Source: Cytospora piceicola
Lineage: Eukaryota; Ascomycota; Sordariomycetes; Diaporthales; Cytosporaceae
Direction of reading: 5' to 3'
Assembly (NCBI GenBank): GCA_023375675.1
Contig: JALQBC010000076.1
Span: forward strand, 1 to 64,000
Length of the DNA: 64,000 bases
Shown here: one piece after another, positions 35,733 through 45,753 of the stretch
Numbering within the stretch: position 1 is the first letter of the stretch
Layout: each line of letters opens with the position of its first letter
Made by a program: the position numbers and the translations under genes
Notes under the pieces: generated by a model
Seen by the model: the letters and a program-made list of their open reading frames with translations, nothing else
What the model was told of the DNA's origin: nothing
Database searches by the model: none

Positions 35733-36872
35733 TCAAGGGACATAGGCATCGTCACCGCCATCGCCGTGGGGATCTGTATGGCCACTCGAATCACTGTAAC
35801 TATCGTTCAATTGATCGCTTTGATCGTCGCCCTGATCGTCGCCTTGATCGTTCAATTGATCGTCGCTTTGGTTGTCGCTTTGGTCGTCGCTCTGATTGTC
35901 GCTTTGGTTCAATTGAAGGCTGAGGGCATCGCCATCGCCCTCGTTGTCGCTCAATTGAATGCTGTCACCATCGTGAAGGCTGAGGGCATCGCCATCGCTG
36001 TTGTCGCCCTCGTTGTCGCTCAATTGAATGCGAGGCTGTACGTGTCCCTCCTCTTTCAAATGACTAAACAGTCTGTTGCGCGAGTCGTAGGTTAAGCCGC
36101 AAGACCTGCAAGAATGTATAGAGGACAGGCTCGAAGAGGGACGGGAAGGGAGGGAAGCGGGTGGGACAGGCGGTCTCGAGGTTGGGGAGGATCTCGAGGA
36201 GGATCTCGAGGAGGGAGGACTCGAAGGGAGACTAAATGTACCAAATCTGGGTGTGATTTGTCTCGCAGGCTGTCTCTTGTGACCGCAAACGTTCGAATAG
36301 ACGTGATCGAGAAGGGTGCGCCGTGATGTGAAGCCATCGCCACATTTGCGACACTTGAAATCAACAGCTTTGGGAAGGTTGTGATCGTGATCGGGAATGA
36401 TAAGGTCGCGCAGTGCCCTGTGGGCGGTCTGGAAGCTGGCGATTTGGGTGCGAAGCCTAGCGTTTTCTTCAGTGAGGGAACCAACCTGTTGGCGAAGGCT
36501 GACGTTCTCGAGGAGGATGTCGTGAGGTTGAGGTTGAGGTTGAGGCTGAGGCTGTTGTGACTGTTTAAGGGCTTTCTGAAGGTCTGCGACCTGAGACTGA
36601 AGGTCTAGTATGTAAACCTGTGCTTTGAGTTCAGGGTTTTCGTCCAAAGCCTTCAGAAGGACTTTACAACCGTCACTATTAAACCAGTGGTGCCAGAGGG
36701 GGTTAGGTTCGTCCCTCTGGACGGTTGTACCACAGCAATCGCAGCAAGCTTCTTGGGAATTATCGTAGGCGTAAGCATAGCGGGCGAGGTGTTCTGGCGA
36801 GGTTTCTAGGCCTTGAAAGGTCCAATCAGTGCCTTTGAAGGTGGCAAGGCAGGTGCGATAGATTAAAGGCAT
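35733..36872 (-). CDS. BIR-like / coiled-coil / C2H2 protein of the LTR element
   Basis: A 379-residue ORF with a true ATG, the only gene in the element, in the position of a Gag. Residues 6-70 resemble a baculovirus-IAP-repeat zinc fold. R6 and F12 are followed by W17, SPEHLARYAYAY (25-36), C44-x2-C47, H61/H62, and C69 in HWFNSDGCKVL. The Cys-His loop is two to three residues shorter than usual. Residues 82-157 are a coiled coil interrupted by a QPQPQPQPQP run. Two zinc fingers follow: C174/C177/H190 with C196 or H198, and C255/C258/H271/H277. A Ser/Pro linker lies between them. The tail from about 283 is an acidic repeat of SDNEGD and SDNQSDDQ units. BIR and C2H2 modules bind proteins or nucleic acids in other contexts. 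What they do here is unknown; a Gag-like structural or packaging role is a guess. Confidence 0.8.
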   Translation of the reverse strand: MPLIYRTCLATFKGTDWTFQGLETSPEHLARYAYAYDNSQEACCDCCGTTVQRDEPNPLWHHWFNSDGCKVLLKALDENPELKAQVYILDLQSQVADLQKALKQSQQPQPQPQPQPHDILLENVSLRQQVGSLTEENARLRTQIASFQTAHRALRDLIIPDHDHNLPKAVDFKCRKCGDGFTSRRTLLDHVYSNVCGHKRQPARQITPRFGTFSLPSSPPSSRSSSRSSPTSRPPVPPASLPSRPSSSLSSIHSCRSCGLTYDSRNRLFSHLKEEGHVQPRIQLSDNEGDNSDGDALSLHDGDSIQLSDNEGDGDALSLQLNQSDNQSDDQSDNQSDDQLNDQGDDQGDDQSDQLNDSYSDSSGHTDPHGDGGDDAYVP

Positions 36873-37070
36873 CGCGAGAGAGACTGGGCCAGCAAAGGCG
36901 TCCCTGATTGAATGGTTGTGGTGGTTTTGGTGATGGCGATCGGCCGTCTGGTGGGGGGTCTGGTGGGGGGTAAATTTGGTGCCTGAATTGGCGAATCTGG
37001 TCGTTTTGACACGAAAATAGTATCGTTCGAATGCTCAGAATGAGGGCATCGTGGTCGAATAGATCTTAAA

Positions 37071-37082
37071 TTGTAGCTACCA
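37071..37082 (-). promoter_or_regulatory. Putative primer-binding site
   Basis: On the minus strand TGGTAGCTACAA begins two bases inside the 5' LTR. TGGTAGC is the start of the primer-binding site used by many elements primed by initiator tRNA-Met; the following bases match less well. Confidence 0.5.
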
Positions 37083-37084
37083 TT

Positions 37085-37276
37085 TGGTGAAGCAGAATGG
37101 GGTATTGAAGTGTATTCATCGTAGGTCTGTCTGTTGTTGTTGTGTGTTAACTAACTAAAGGCCTTAAGGGCCTTGATGGCTAGGTTTTGGTGGGGCATCT
37201 GGCATTCTGCCGGGCGGTCAGGCCTAGCCGGCCGGCAGGCAGGCTAAAATGGCCTGCACCCTATTGCGCTACAGCA
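37085..37276 (-). repeat. LTR (5' LTR of the minus-strand element)
   Basis: 192 bp, with one difference from 35357-35548. Its ends read TGGTGAAG and CTACAGCA on the plus strand. Confidence 0.95.
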
Positions 37277-37281
37277 GTTAA
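37277..37281. repeat. Target-site duplication GTTAA, right
   Basis: Second copy of the five bases flanking the LTR element. Confidence 0.92.
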
Positions 37282-39260
37282 AGTCGATAAAATCGTTACC
37301 GAAAAAGGTAGCGAAAAAGACAGCCCTTTTTACCTTTACCTGTTTAAGGTATTATTAAGTATAAACTCGAAAAAGGCTAATTTATAGAAGTATTTAGGTA
37401 AATACTTTCCTACGGCTTCGAATATAGTTATTTAAAATTTAACCGACTTTAAGATTACTTTATACTACTTTAAAAAGGCTTTAAATATTTTATATAACAA
37501 CTACTAAAAGATAATCTAAAAGAGAATAGACGACCGGGTATATATATATTCTATTTCGGGGTATATAAAGCTAAACTAATATATTTATAAGATTTTAAAC
37601 AACTACTTATTTTTAAAACTATTTTTAAGTAAAGAATTATAAAAAAGAAGCTAAACGTTTTTATTCGTTAGCTTTAATATTCGGCTATTTTTAGTTATAT
37701 TTTTATAGATATACCCGGTAATAATTATAAAAAGTATACTACTTATATAAGCTTATATAGTAAAAGACTTTAACGTGATTATATATACAACGATAGTAAC
37801 GTCTTTCGAAACGTATATATTAATTATTAGTTTAAGTCGAATAGATTTAGCTATAGTTACCGAAGTACATTAATAGTTAAGTATATATAAGTCTATATAA
37901 AGTTATTAATATATATATAGTTAAAAATAAAGATAAGGTAACTTTTAAAGCTTTTTAAAAGATAAAAAAGCGTAGTTAAGGCTATATAAACGCAATCGAT
38001 CTTATTTAAAAAGGTTTTATTAAAAAGAAAACGATAACCGGTATATTTAGCTTTATAAAGCTTAGCTTAAGCTTAAACTATAGCTTTATAGCTTTTAACA
38101 CCTTTATATATATTAGTTCTACTAAGTATAACACTAATAATAACTTATATAGCCGTTAATATACTTAAATATTTTCGTTTTAAGTTAAATAAACTACTAT
38201 AAAAGTATTAACTCTTTTTTAGTTTAAGATTTAGTTTAAGCTAGCTATATACTACCGGGATATATTTATAAATAAAGCTTTTAACTAAATATAAGCTGTA
38301 TTTATATATATAGGTCTATACGCTAGTATATATTCGTATTTTAGTTTAATAGCTGTAAATAAAAAGGTTTTATATTTATTAGGGTTTTATAGTATAACTA
38401 AGCTATTACTACTACTAAACGTCCGAATATATACCTTTCCGGGTATATATAGCTAATAAATAAACGTAGTCGGCTTAGTTTATAAGCGTTTTTATTTTTC
38501 TACTACTTTTTAAGCTAGTATATATAGGTTCCCGGCTAAGTTAGATAGTTAACTCCGTATATAGGCTTATATAAGCCTATATATAACGGTTATAGTTTAA
38601 TAGTTTATAAAGTTATTTAACCTGTCTTTATTTGTAGATATATAGGTTAAAACGGCGGTATACTTATATTTTTATAAACAATACCTTTTTAATATAACGT
38701 ATTTAGTAATTTTAAATAGTTTTCGGAAGTATATACCGGATTAAGTTAGTATATAATTAAAAAAGGCTATTTTAGCTTAAAAAACTTTAATCGTTTTAAA
38801 CTATTTATAATTACCTTTTTTTTATATTTACTTATAACTAATTACCCTTTCTTTATTTTTACTTATAATTAATTATTATTTTTTATAGCTATACGCTTTA
38901 CTTTAAGCTTATACGTTTTTAAACAGCTTTATACTTATATAATTTTATATAATTTATTATACCTTATTTAACGGCTTTTTTTAAACAGTATTATACGTTA
39001 GTTAAATAACGCTTTAAAAAAAGTAAATTTATTTTATCTATTTAAGATAAGCTTATATAGCGGTTTCAAATTACTAGTAAAGAACGTACGCTTTATAACT
39101 ATATTAAAAAATAGTTATTAAAACCGGTTTAAAGCTATACTATTTTAAATATAGCTTTATATTAACATATTATTAAACTTTAGTTTAAACTTAAGTTATT
39201 AAATAAATAAATACTTAAAACATTTATTATAAAAAAGAACTAGCCGGTAATAATAACCGG
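37282..39260. other. RIP-mutated transposon interior
   Basis: AT-rich, TpA-dominated and without open frames beyond the first 110 bases. Ignoring TAG/TAA codons, the plus strand gives long stretches with protein-like composition, suggesting a destroyed coding region, but I cannot assign a family here. Confidence 0.75.
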
Positions 39261-39261
39261 T

Positions 39262-39830
39262 ATTATACGTTTATAGCGAAAGATATATATCTTCCGACAG
39301 CGTAATAACGAACAGATTATAAATACTTAAGCTTATTTATATACGTTTTTTAAAAATAAGTAGTTTATCGAAAACCTTATTATACGAATAAAAAAGAATA
39401 TACTATATATATACCTTCGATAGCGTATAGTCGATATTCTTCGGGATATATTATTTTAAGTTTACTTTAAATTTTATTAAAAAAACTTCGATTTCTATTA
39501 TAATAAAGCGTATTAGCGTTATAGTAGCTAGATATATTATAGTCCGAACTTTATATAGTTAATCGATAGCTATATAAAGCTATTTAAGTTCGGTATTAAA
39601 TATTACGTTAATATTAATACTTATTCGAGGTATATAATATAGTTTTACTATAATGTTTTTATTAAAATAGCTTAAAACGTATTTACCTAATACGTATATA
39701 TTATCGAATAGTATAAGTATATATTTTTATTAATTTATATAAACTACGGTTAAGAAATATTATTAATTACTAAAGCTTATTACTACTTATTACTTAATAC
39801 CGACTTTATAAAACAACTTTAAAAGCTTTA
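39262..39830 (+). pseudogene. RIP-destroyed integrase-type catalytic core
   Basis: One plus-strand frame stays in register for over 180 codons, interrupted only by TAG/TAA codons that CAG/CAA/TGG would produce under RIP. It reads a core resembling the integrase-like domain common in fungal and animal uncharacterised elements. PNF(I) then stop then LIDSY places the first Asp at 39565-39567. KLFKFGIKYY follows, then N-T-Y-S-R-Y with a former Asp codon at 39616-39618 (now AAT), 17 codons after the first. Further on, AAC-TAC-GGT-TAA-GAA at 39742-39756 sits where D-x-G-x-E is expected, its Asp codon now AAC. The D-to-N changes are G to A transitions. The gene cannot make protein. Confidence 0.6.
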
Positions 39831-42725
39831 TATAGTTTTACGTTTAAACTATTACTATATATTACTTTTCGGTAATCGAAAAGTGTTTACTATCCCGATT
39901 TATATAGCCTTAAGTAAGAATAAAAACGTATATAAGCCTAATTCCGGCTTTACTAATATAGTAAATAGTAATAATAATAATAAGACCGAGCTTATATATA
40001 GTATACCGGATTTAACTTTCCGTTAATATTAAATATATAGTAAAAGCTTATATAACGTTAAGATTAAACGTTAGTAAAAAAGTTTAAATAAAGGTTATAT
40101 AAAGTTTTAAAAAGTAAGTTTATCTATATATAAGTTTATACTATATTCGCTAATACTTATACTTAAAATTTCTTTAAATAACTTAAGGTATTAAAAATAT
40201 AAGATAAATACGATTTTATAAATAAAGTTACTTTTCTTTATATATATATACCCCGGATTTACTATAAGTTTACTAAGTTTATATATCTTTAAAATATTTA
40301 TTATATTAAGAAACAGAAGTTAAAACTATACGTTATACTTAAAAAGCTTTAAGTTCTTTACTACCTTCTTAATACAGATAAGGTTAAAAATTACTAGGTT
40401 TAAGTATTAAAGTATATTTTTAAAGAGTTAATAAACTTAGTTAGATATAACGATATTAACTTAAATATTTACTTATTCGAGTTAACGATAGCTATATATA
40501 AAAGTATAGTTAATTTAATTAATAGTATATTTATTTATTTTACTTCTAAGATTTATATATAACCGTATATTTATAAGTATAACTAGCTTAAGTAAAAACT
40601 ACGATCGTATATTAATAAAAGGTATTAACTGTCGGTATATCTTTTCGATTTATATACTAGTAGCTTTATATATTTATAAATATAGCTATAGTAAAGAGGT
40701 ATTAATACAGATAACCTTAATATCGAATCGGATATAGAAACAGATATTAAGATTATATAAAAGAAAATAAAAAAAGATATATTTAAGTTATATTATTTAT
40801 ACGGTATTTTATTAATACTATATACTATTTACTAAGTTTATTCGGCTTTAGTTAAATTATATAAACTATTTTTAATTTTTAAAAAGTTTTTAAAACGTTT
40901 AACTTTATATATATTTATATTAAACGGAACTATACTAATTAAATAAAAGCGTTTTTTTAAAGTAGTTTATATAATATTATTAATATATACTTATATAATT
41001 TCGTATTTACTAATATACCTTTTTATTATTAGTAACTGTTTTTAATATAATATAACTAAGTATCTGTTAGTTTTATTCTAGCTTAGCTATAATATAACTA
41101 AGTAATTACTATACCTGTTCCGGCTCGGCCGTAGTACGATTAAATACCTACTAGTTTTATTCCGGCTTAGCCGTAGTATAACTAAGTAACTATTAGTTTT
41201 ATTTCGGCTCGGCTATAGTATAATTAGATTTCTATTATACTTATTTAAGCTTAAGCTTTATACTTAGTTTACGTTTAGCTTTAAGTTAAAGCTTAACTTT
41301 TATACTAAGTTTATATTTAGCTTTAAGTTAAAGCTTAATTTTTATACTTAACTTATATTTAGCTTTAAGTTAAAGCTTAACTTTTATATTCGGCTAACGT
41401 TTAACCTCGACCGAACTTATAAGCTTATTATTATCGGAAGGGTAATATTTATTATCGTTAAAAGGATTATTATAAAAAGGATTATTTATATCTTTTTCTT
41501 TAATTAAAGGTAGGCCGAGCAGATTAGGCTTTTTTAGAGCTATTAAGTCTATAAATATATTCGTATTTTAGTATACTAGTCTTTATATATATAAAGTTTT
41601 ATAACTATTTTTATCTTTATCCGAACTAGGTTAAGCTTTATCTTTTATATATATATAAACGATAATATAACTATATTACCTTTACCTTTTTTTATATAAA
41701 CAGCTACTATACCTTTCTATATAGTTTTAACCTTAGATAATAATAACGTAATATCTATTATAGTTAAAGACTACTCGGTTATAGCCGATATAATTAGTTT
41801 CTACTTTAATAAAAGTAAATCTATAAGTATACCTTTACGTATAAGAAGGTTTCGAATAAAAGCTTTATATAAAATATATTTAATATTAAGAAAGAATAAT
41901 TAAGCTAGTAAAACTTTAGCCTTATAAGTTTTATAAAACTTCGAAATAATTTACCTATATAACTTTATAGGTTTTTATTTTTTTAATTATAATATAACTA
42001 TAATTAAAGCCGAAGTAGTTTTTTTTATAATATACGTTTTTTTTTTATTATAGTACCGGTTTTAAATAACAGTTTCTATATAATCGCTAAAACTTTTCTT
42101 TATAGCATTTATAAATAAAATATTATATAGGTTTTATAATAGCTTAGTTATAAGTATACTACTTATAGTTAAAGTTATACTTAATCGTTAAACGAAAATC
42201 TTCGACGATAAGGTAAAGATAGCTATTATACCTAGTTATTATATATTATATAAAAATAAAGATATTCGAAGTAAAGTAGTAAAGTTAATAAAGAAAGGTT
42301 TACTCGACGATAGAAAAGGTAGTTTATAGTCGAGATATATAACCTATTTCGGATATTTATTTTTAATATTTATATAAAGGTTTTATATAATTAAATAATA
42401 AAGAACTAACTTATCTCGACGAAAAGATATATTAAAAGTTTTTTATACTTAAACGTATAAAGGTAAACGTTATAAACGACGTGCGATAATAGATAATATA
42501 AAGATAATAATACTTAAATAAGCTTAAGCGAAGATAAACGAAGATATAAATAAATAAAAGAGAAAGAAAAAAAGGATAATAATATAATTTTATCTTTATA
42601 TTTAAATATAGTAAACTATATATAGCTATATAGGCTATAGCATTATTGTATAGGGCTTATATATATACGGTATATTACTTAAACCTGTATAAGCAGACCT
42701 GTTTAAGGGCGTAAACTTATTAACT
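39831..42725. other. RIP-mutated transposon interior, right part
   Basis: It continues as TpA-rich sequence. At 41,040-41,400 there are several near-repeats of a GTTTTATTCCGGCTTAGC-like unit and of a TTTAGCTTTAAGTTAAAGC unit. No gene is readable. Confidence 0.75.
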
Positions 42726-42765
42726 AAAACCCGTTTTCGCAGAGAAGCACCTGTCGCGCACTATA
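42726..42765 (-). repeat. Right terminal inverted repeat (40 bp)
   Basis: An exact reverse complement of 34680-34719. Confidence 0.95.
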
Positions 42766-42770
42766 GTACC
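42766..42770. repeat. Target-site duplication GTACC, right
   Basis: Second copy of the duplication flanking the TIR element. Confidence 0.8.
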
Positions 42771-45024
42771 GGTCCTTAGGGCTGTCGGACACCTGGCAGC
42801 GCTTGGCGTTGAAATTATGACCGCCTAGACGGCACACACCATGTCGCTTATTCCGCATAATTATATGCAATGTTTTGTGTCTATTTGGTGATGCTGACCT
42901 ATCAGGGCTTCGAGGAGCATTTGGAGCTTTATATTACTCGCTATATATTGAACTTCGTTGTATTATGCCTCCTTTGAGGACTCAATAAAGAAAGAGAAGC
43001 ATTGTGTGATCAGCGTGTAGTAATATAAACCACCTCTCATACACCAACTGTCAAAACAAGTGACGTCCAGATGCCGAAGTCCGGCAGAGTGGTGGTTCCG
43101 TCCGGGAGCATTCGGGCCAGCCGGGTTGCTGGCGGGCAGGATCAGGTCACGAACAACCCTCCGGCGACTCGCAGTCACAAAAGTCCGAAATGTCGGGGTC
43201 CCGGTGAAAGTGGATGGCGCGTTGCACCACGCCGCCGATGTATGTATCGACTGGGTTGGATTGAAAGTGGCACGGTGGGGTTGCCGGACAATACATAATA
43301 TCATGGGCCACTTGCCTAAGCTACGGTACATACATATAGAAGACCACTTGGAGTGCGACGTCGGTCGGGCGCACGCGCGTTGCGTTCCTGGTTCCTGGTT
43401 GGAATCGCATGTTTGAGGGTCACGAGGGGTCTAGAGGAGAAAGGAAGAGAAGGGGGAAAAACCTGGAAGCGAGTGTGATCAGTCGAGATTAAAAGATTGA
43501 AGGAGGGGGGGGGGGGTTTCTCTCGAGCGGCGATCAATGGTGATGAAGAAGTACCGATCGTCGATGTGCGTGGTTTTAGAACGTCCCTGAACATCAGAGC
43601 TGGAACATCCTGCCGAAGATCGACCAGGTCCCTCGGAGGAGAAATGTCGGGGAATGGTCCAAGCAGCAGGACCCTGGAACGATACGACATGAGAGAATGG
43701 AGCTCCCCTGCTCTCGAGCTGGTCAGGAACGTCAGGTGTGAAATACATGATGATTCTCGACTATCCCAGTATGCGACGATGATCTGCCCACCTTGACGAA
43801 TGCGACAATGTAACGCTTCCGTGATGAGCAGTCTCCGCCTTGAAAAGGGACACGCATCGTCGATATTCCTTCCTATGTGCCTGGAAATGACCTTCACTGG
43901 CACATACTCGCAAAGAGACGTCCTTGGCCTTGGGCTGCGATGACGGTGCTGTGGGCATTTTTTATCAGGTTGGGGGGAAGCGGTTGAAAGCGGTTATTTG
44001 CTGGGGTCTAAAAGCTGTTGGCTTCACAATTTGTACAAATTACGGCCTAGTGTTGCAAAATCAACCTACCCCTGCTGCGCGCCTGCTATGTAGTGTAGTA
44101 GTGATAACAGTGTAATCCCCGAGAATACTGTCCTGTCCGTCTTGCATTTGGAGATCTCGCTTACTTTGATAAGTCTGTGCTTTCCTCAGACCGCCTGTCC
44201 TTGCAAATGGCCCAGTCGGATGGAAGGAAGTGACGTCGGCGACGCATTTCATCTCTCTTAAAAACACCCATATCCAAGCCCCTCAGCCCCTTCAGCCCCA
44301 GTGCCAATACTTTTTGGAACGGGACGGTTATCTGGTTCAAATTTTTTGAGAGGTAATTGTGGCTGCAGGCACACGAAGTCTGTGGGTTCCTGTCATCAAA
44401 CATCTGCAGCCTCAGGACCAGAAGACTGCCACGAACCGAATATTGAATCCTGAGAGTGTAGTATCGCCACTGCATGTGATGGACTCCGAATGAGGAAGGT
44501 GTTCCTGGCAGTTGACTAGTTCCAGCTAGCGCGGCTCTCAACCCCTGAGATTGTGCCTGGCTAAGGCCTGCTAGACAAAGAGGCTAAGGCAGGGTACGAT
44601 TGCGCGAAGTGGATCGCTATTTTTAACCTTGGTTGTTTGGCCCGCATACATTAAACTACTTGGTACTTACAGTACTTCCAGGTCACTGGGCGCACCAGCC
44701 CAAGCTCTGTATGGTACCTAGCTATTTGCACAGGGTCCTGGAGGAGGAAACATAGCAAAAATATTTGGGGTTTGATATCAGCTAGCCATACGTGCGTGCT
44801 GGTCTCGAATGTGTTTGTCTCGTTCTATTTTTGAGAACCAGTCAAGTTCAGCTTTGTTGGGCACCGTCTACTTCGCCGCAGCGGCTACTCATCCATGCCA
44901 AAACGGAAGTTGTTTCGACGTCGAGGCCGGCTGAGGGTCATGCCAACCCAACCTGGCAGCCAACCACATCAGATCGGCACTCCAGGATTGTTAGCGCTCC
45001 GTGGAGAAAGGAGCGGCCGCGACC
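42771..45024. other. Intergenic, no supported gene
   Basis: Composition returns to normal. Frames on the minus strand between 43,316 and 43,958 overlap in three phases and contain a G-run (43,503-43,516). They may hold a small spliced gene beginning at the ATG at 43,958 (MPTAPSSQPKAKDVSLR, then a GTATGT donor), but no acceptor or family could be settled. Confidence 0.4.
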
Positions 45025-45753
45025 TTAACCATCCAGTGCACTGTTCGCCAGTTCATCAGCTTCTCGGTTCTCCTCTCTGGGGACGTTCCAGAACTGGAAA
45101 TGGAGACCTCCTTCGTCGCCATAGGTCATCTCATCGATCTTTCCGTGGATCTCTACAAGTTTGTCGAAATGCGCCACTGCACGGCCGTTGGATCGCAGCC
45201 CATCGTTCTCCATCCACCCCTCCATCCACATCGCCATAGCTTGACACAGATACTCCGAGTCGCACCGGATCTTGATATCCTGCAAGGTCATGTCCTGGTG
45301 GCTAAACTCACGGATGATATCGATAGCCCGTGACAGCGCCTCGATCTCGGCCCGGGAGCTCGTCTGAGGGAGCTCCGGACCGAGCAGGCCGCTGGAGTTG
45401 TACCGGGAGCCCGGGCCGAAGTAGACGCCCCAGGACGCACGCGCCGTCGGCTTCCCGTTGTCGCGACAGGCACCGTCGATGGACACGACCACGGTCATCC
45501 TGTCGACCTCGAGGGCGCTGGTGCGGGGGTGCAGCAGCCGGAGCTGGCGCACCTGCTTCGCGGTCGTGTACGTGAGGAGCTGCGGCTTCGGGACGCGGCG
45601 GTGCATCGGGCTGAAGTCGAGGACGAACAGGCGCTCGATGTCATCGCCGACGTCGTTGACCGGACACCCGGCACCGGACAGGGAGTGCGGTGGGAATACG
45701 CCCCTCATGGTGGGTGCTACCGCGGGTGTGTTGGGAATTCGTAGACGTCTCAT
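45025..45753 (-). CDS. RNase H type ribonuclease
   Basis: A single exon of 242 residues. RNase HI-type enzymes cut the RNA strand of RNA:DNA hybrids with two metal ions. The fold covers about residues 86-240. The four expected acidic residues are present: D93 in VVVSIDGAC, E136 in SSRAEIEAL, D165 in IRCDSEYL and D233 in NREADELAN. The N-terminal ~85 residues (PKPQLLTYTTAKQVRQLRLL) are an extension without a recognised domain. This is a type often found in Pezizomycotina as a stand-alone gene, and no reverse transcriptase lies next to it, so it reads as a host gene rather than a transposon fragment. The ATG at 45753 is the first in frame. Whether it works in the nucleus or cytoplasm cannot be told. 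Confidence 0.85.
   Translation of the reverse strand: MRRLRIPNTPAVAPTMRGVFPPHSLSGAGCPVNDVGDDIERLFVLDFSPMHRRVPKPQLLTYTTAKQVRQLRLLHPRTSALEVDRMTVVVSIDGACRDNGKPTARASWGVYFGPGSRYNSSGLLGPELPQTSSRAEIEALSRAIDIIREFSHQDMTLQDIKIRCDSEYLCQAMAMWMEGWMENDGLRSNGRAVAHFDKLVEIHGKIDEMTYGDEGGLHFQFWNVPREENREADELANSALDG

Larger units (their letters stand above)
35357..37276 (-). mobile_element. Non-autonomous LTR retrotransposon with a BIR/C2H2 ORF
   Basis: Two 192-bp direct repeats (35357-35548 and 37085-37276) start TG and end CA, differ at a single base (35379 A, 37107 G) and are flanked by GTTAA on both sides. This is a complete LTR insertion of 1,920 bp. Read on the minus strand, the 5' LTR is followed after two bases by TGGTAGC (37082-37076), a plausible initiator-tRNA-Met primer-binding site. 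No protease, reverse transcriptase or integrase is present in the 1,536-bp interior. The only ORF is the 379-residue zinc-finger protein. The element is not RIP-mutated although it sits in RIP-destroyed DNA, so it arrived later. No clear polypurine tract was seen. Confidence 0.9.
34680..42765. mobile_element. RIP-inactivated DNA transposon with 40-bp TIRs
   Basis: The first 40 bases (from 34680, TATAGTGCGCGACAGG...) are an exact reverse complement of the last 40 (42726-42765). Both termini are flanked by GTACC (34675-34679 and 42766-42770), a 5-bp target duplication. A shorter TIR with a TA duplication is an alternative reading. The total is 8,086 bp, or 6,161 bp once the nested LTR element and its duplicated GTTAA are removed. 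The interior is almost wholly RIP-mutated (TpA-rich, no open frames), while the outer ~60 bp at each end are not. A degraded integrase-type core is readable on the plus strand at 39.26-39.83 kb. A 5-bp duplication together with an integrase-type core suggests a Ginger-like or related DDE element rather than Tc1/mariner or hAT; this is inference. Confidence 0.85.

Noticed and set aside
34680..42765. AT-rich block as a centromere or regional origin
   Set aside because: It is only 8 kb, bounded by perfect inverted repeats and target duplications, which a transposon explains better.
43316..43958. Overlapping minus-strand frames that might be a spliced gene
   Set aside because: The long frame starts with GTG, the ATG frame is short, no acceptor gives a convincing join, and no family is recognised.
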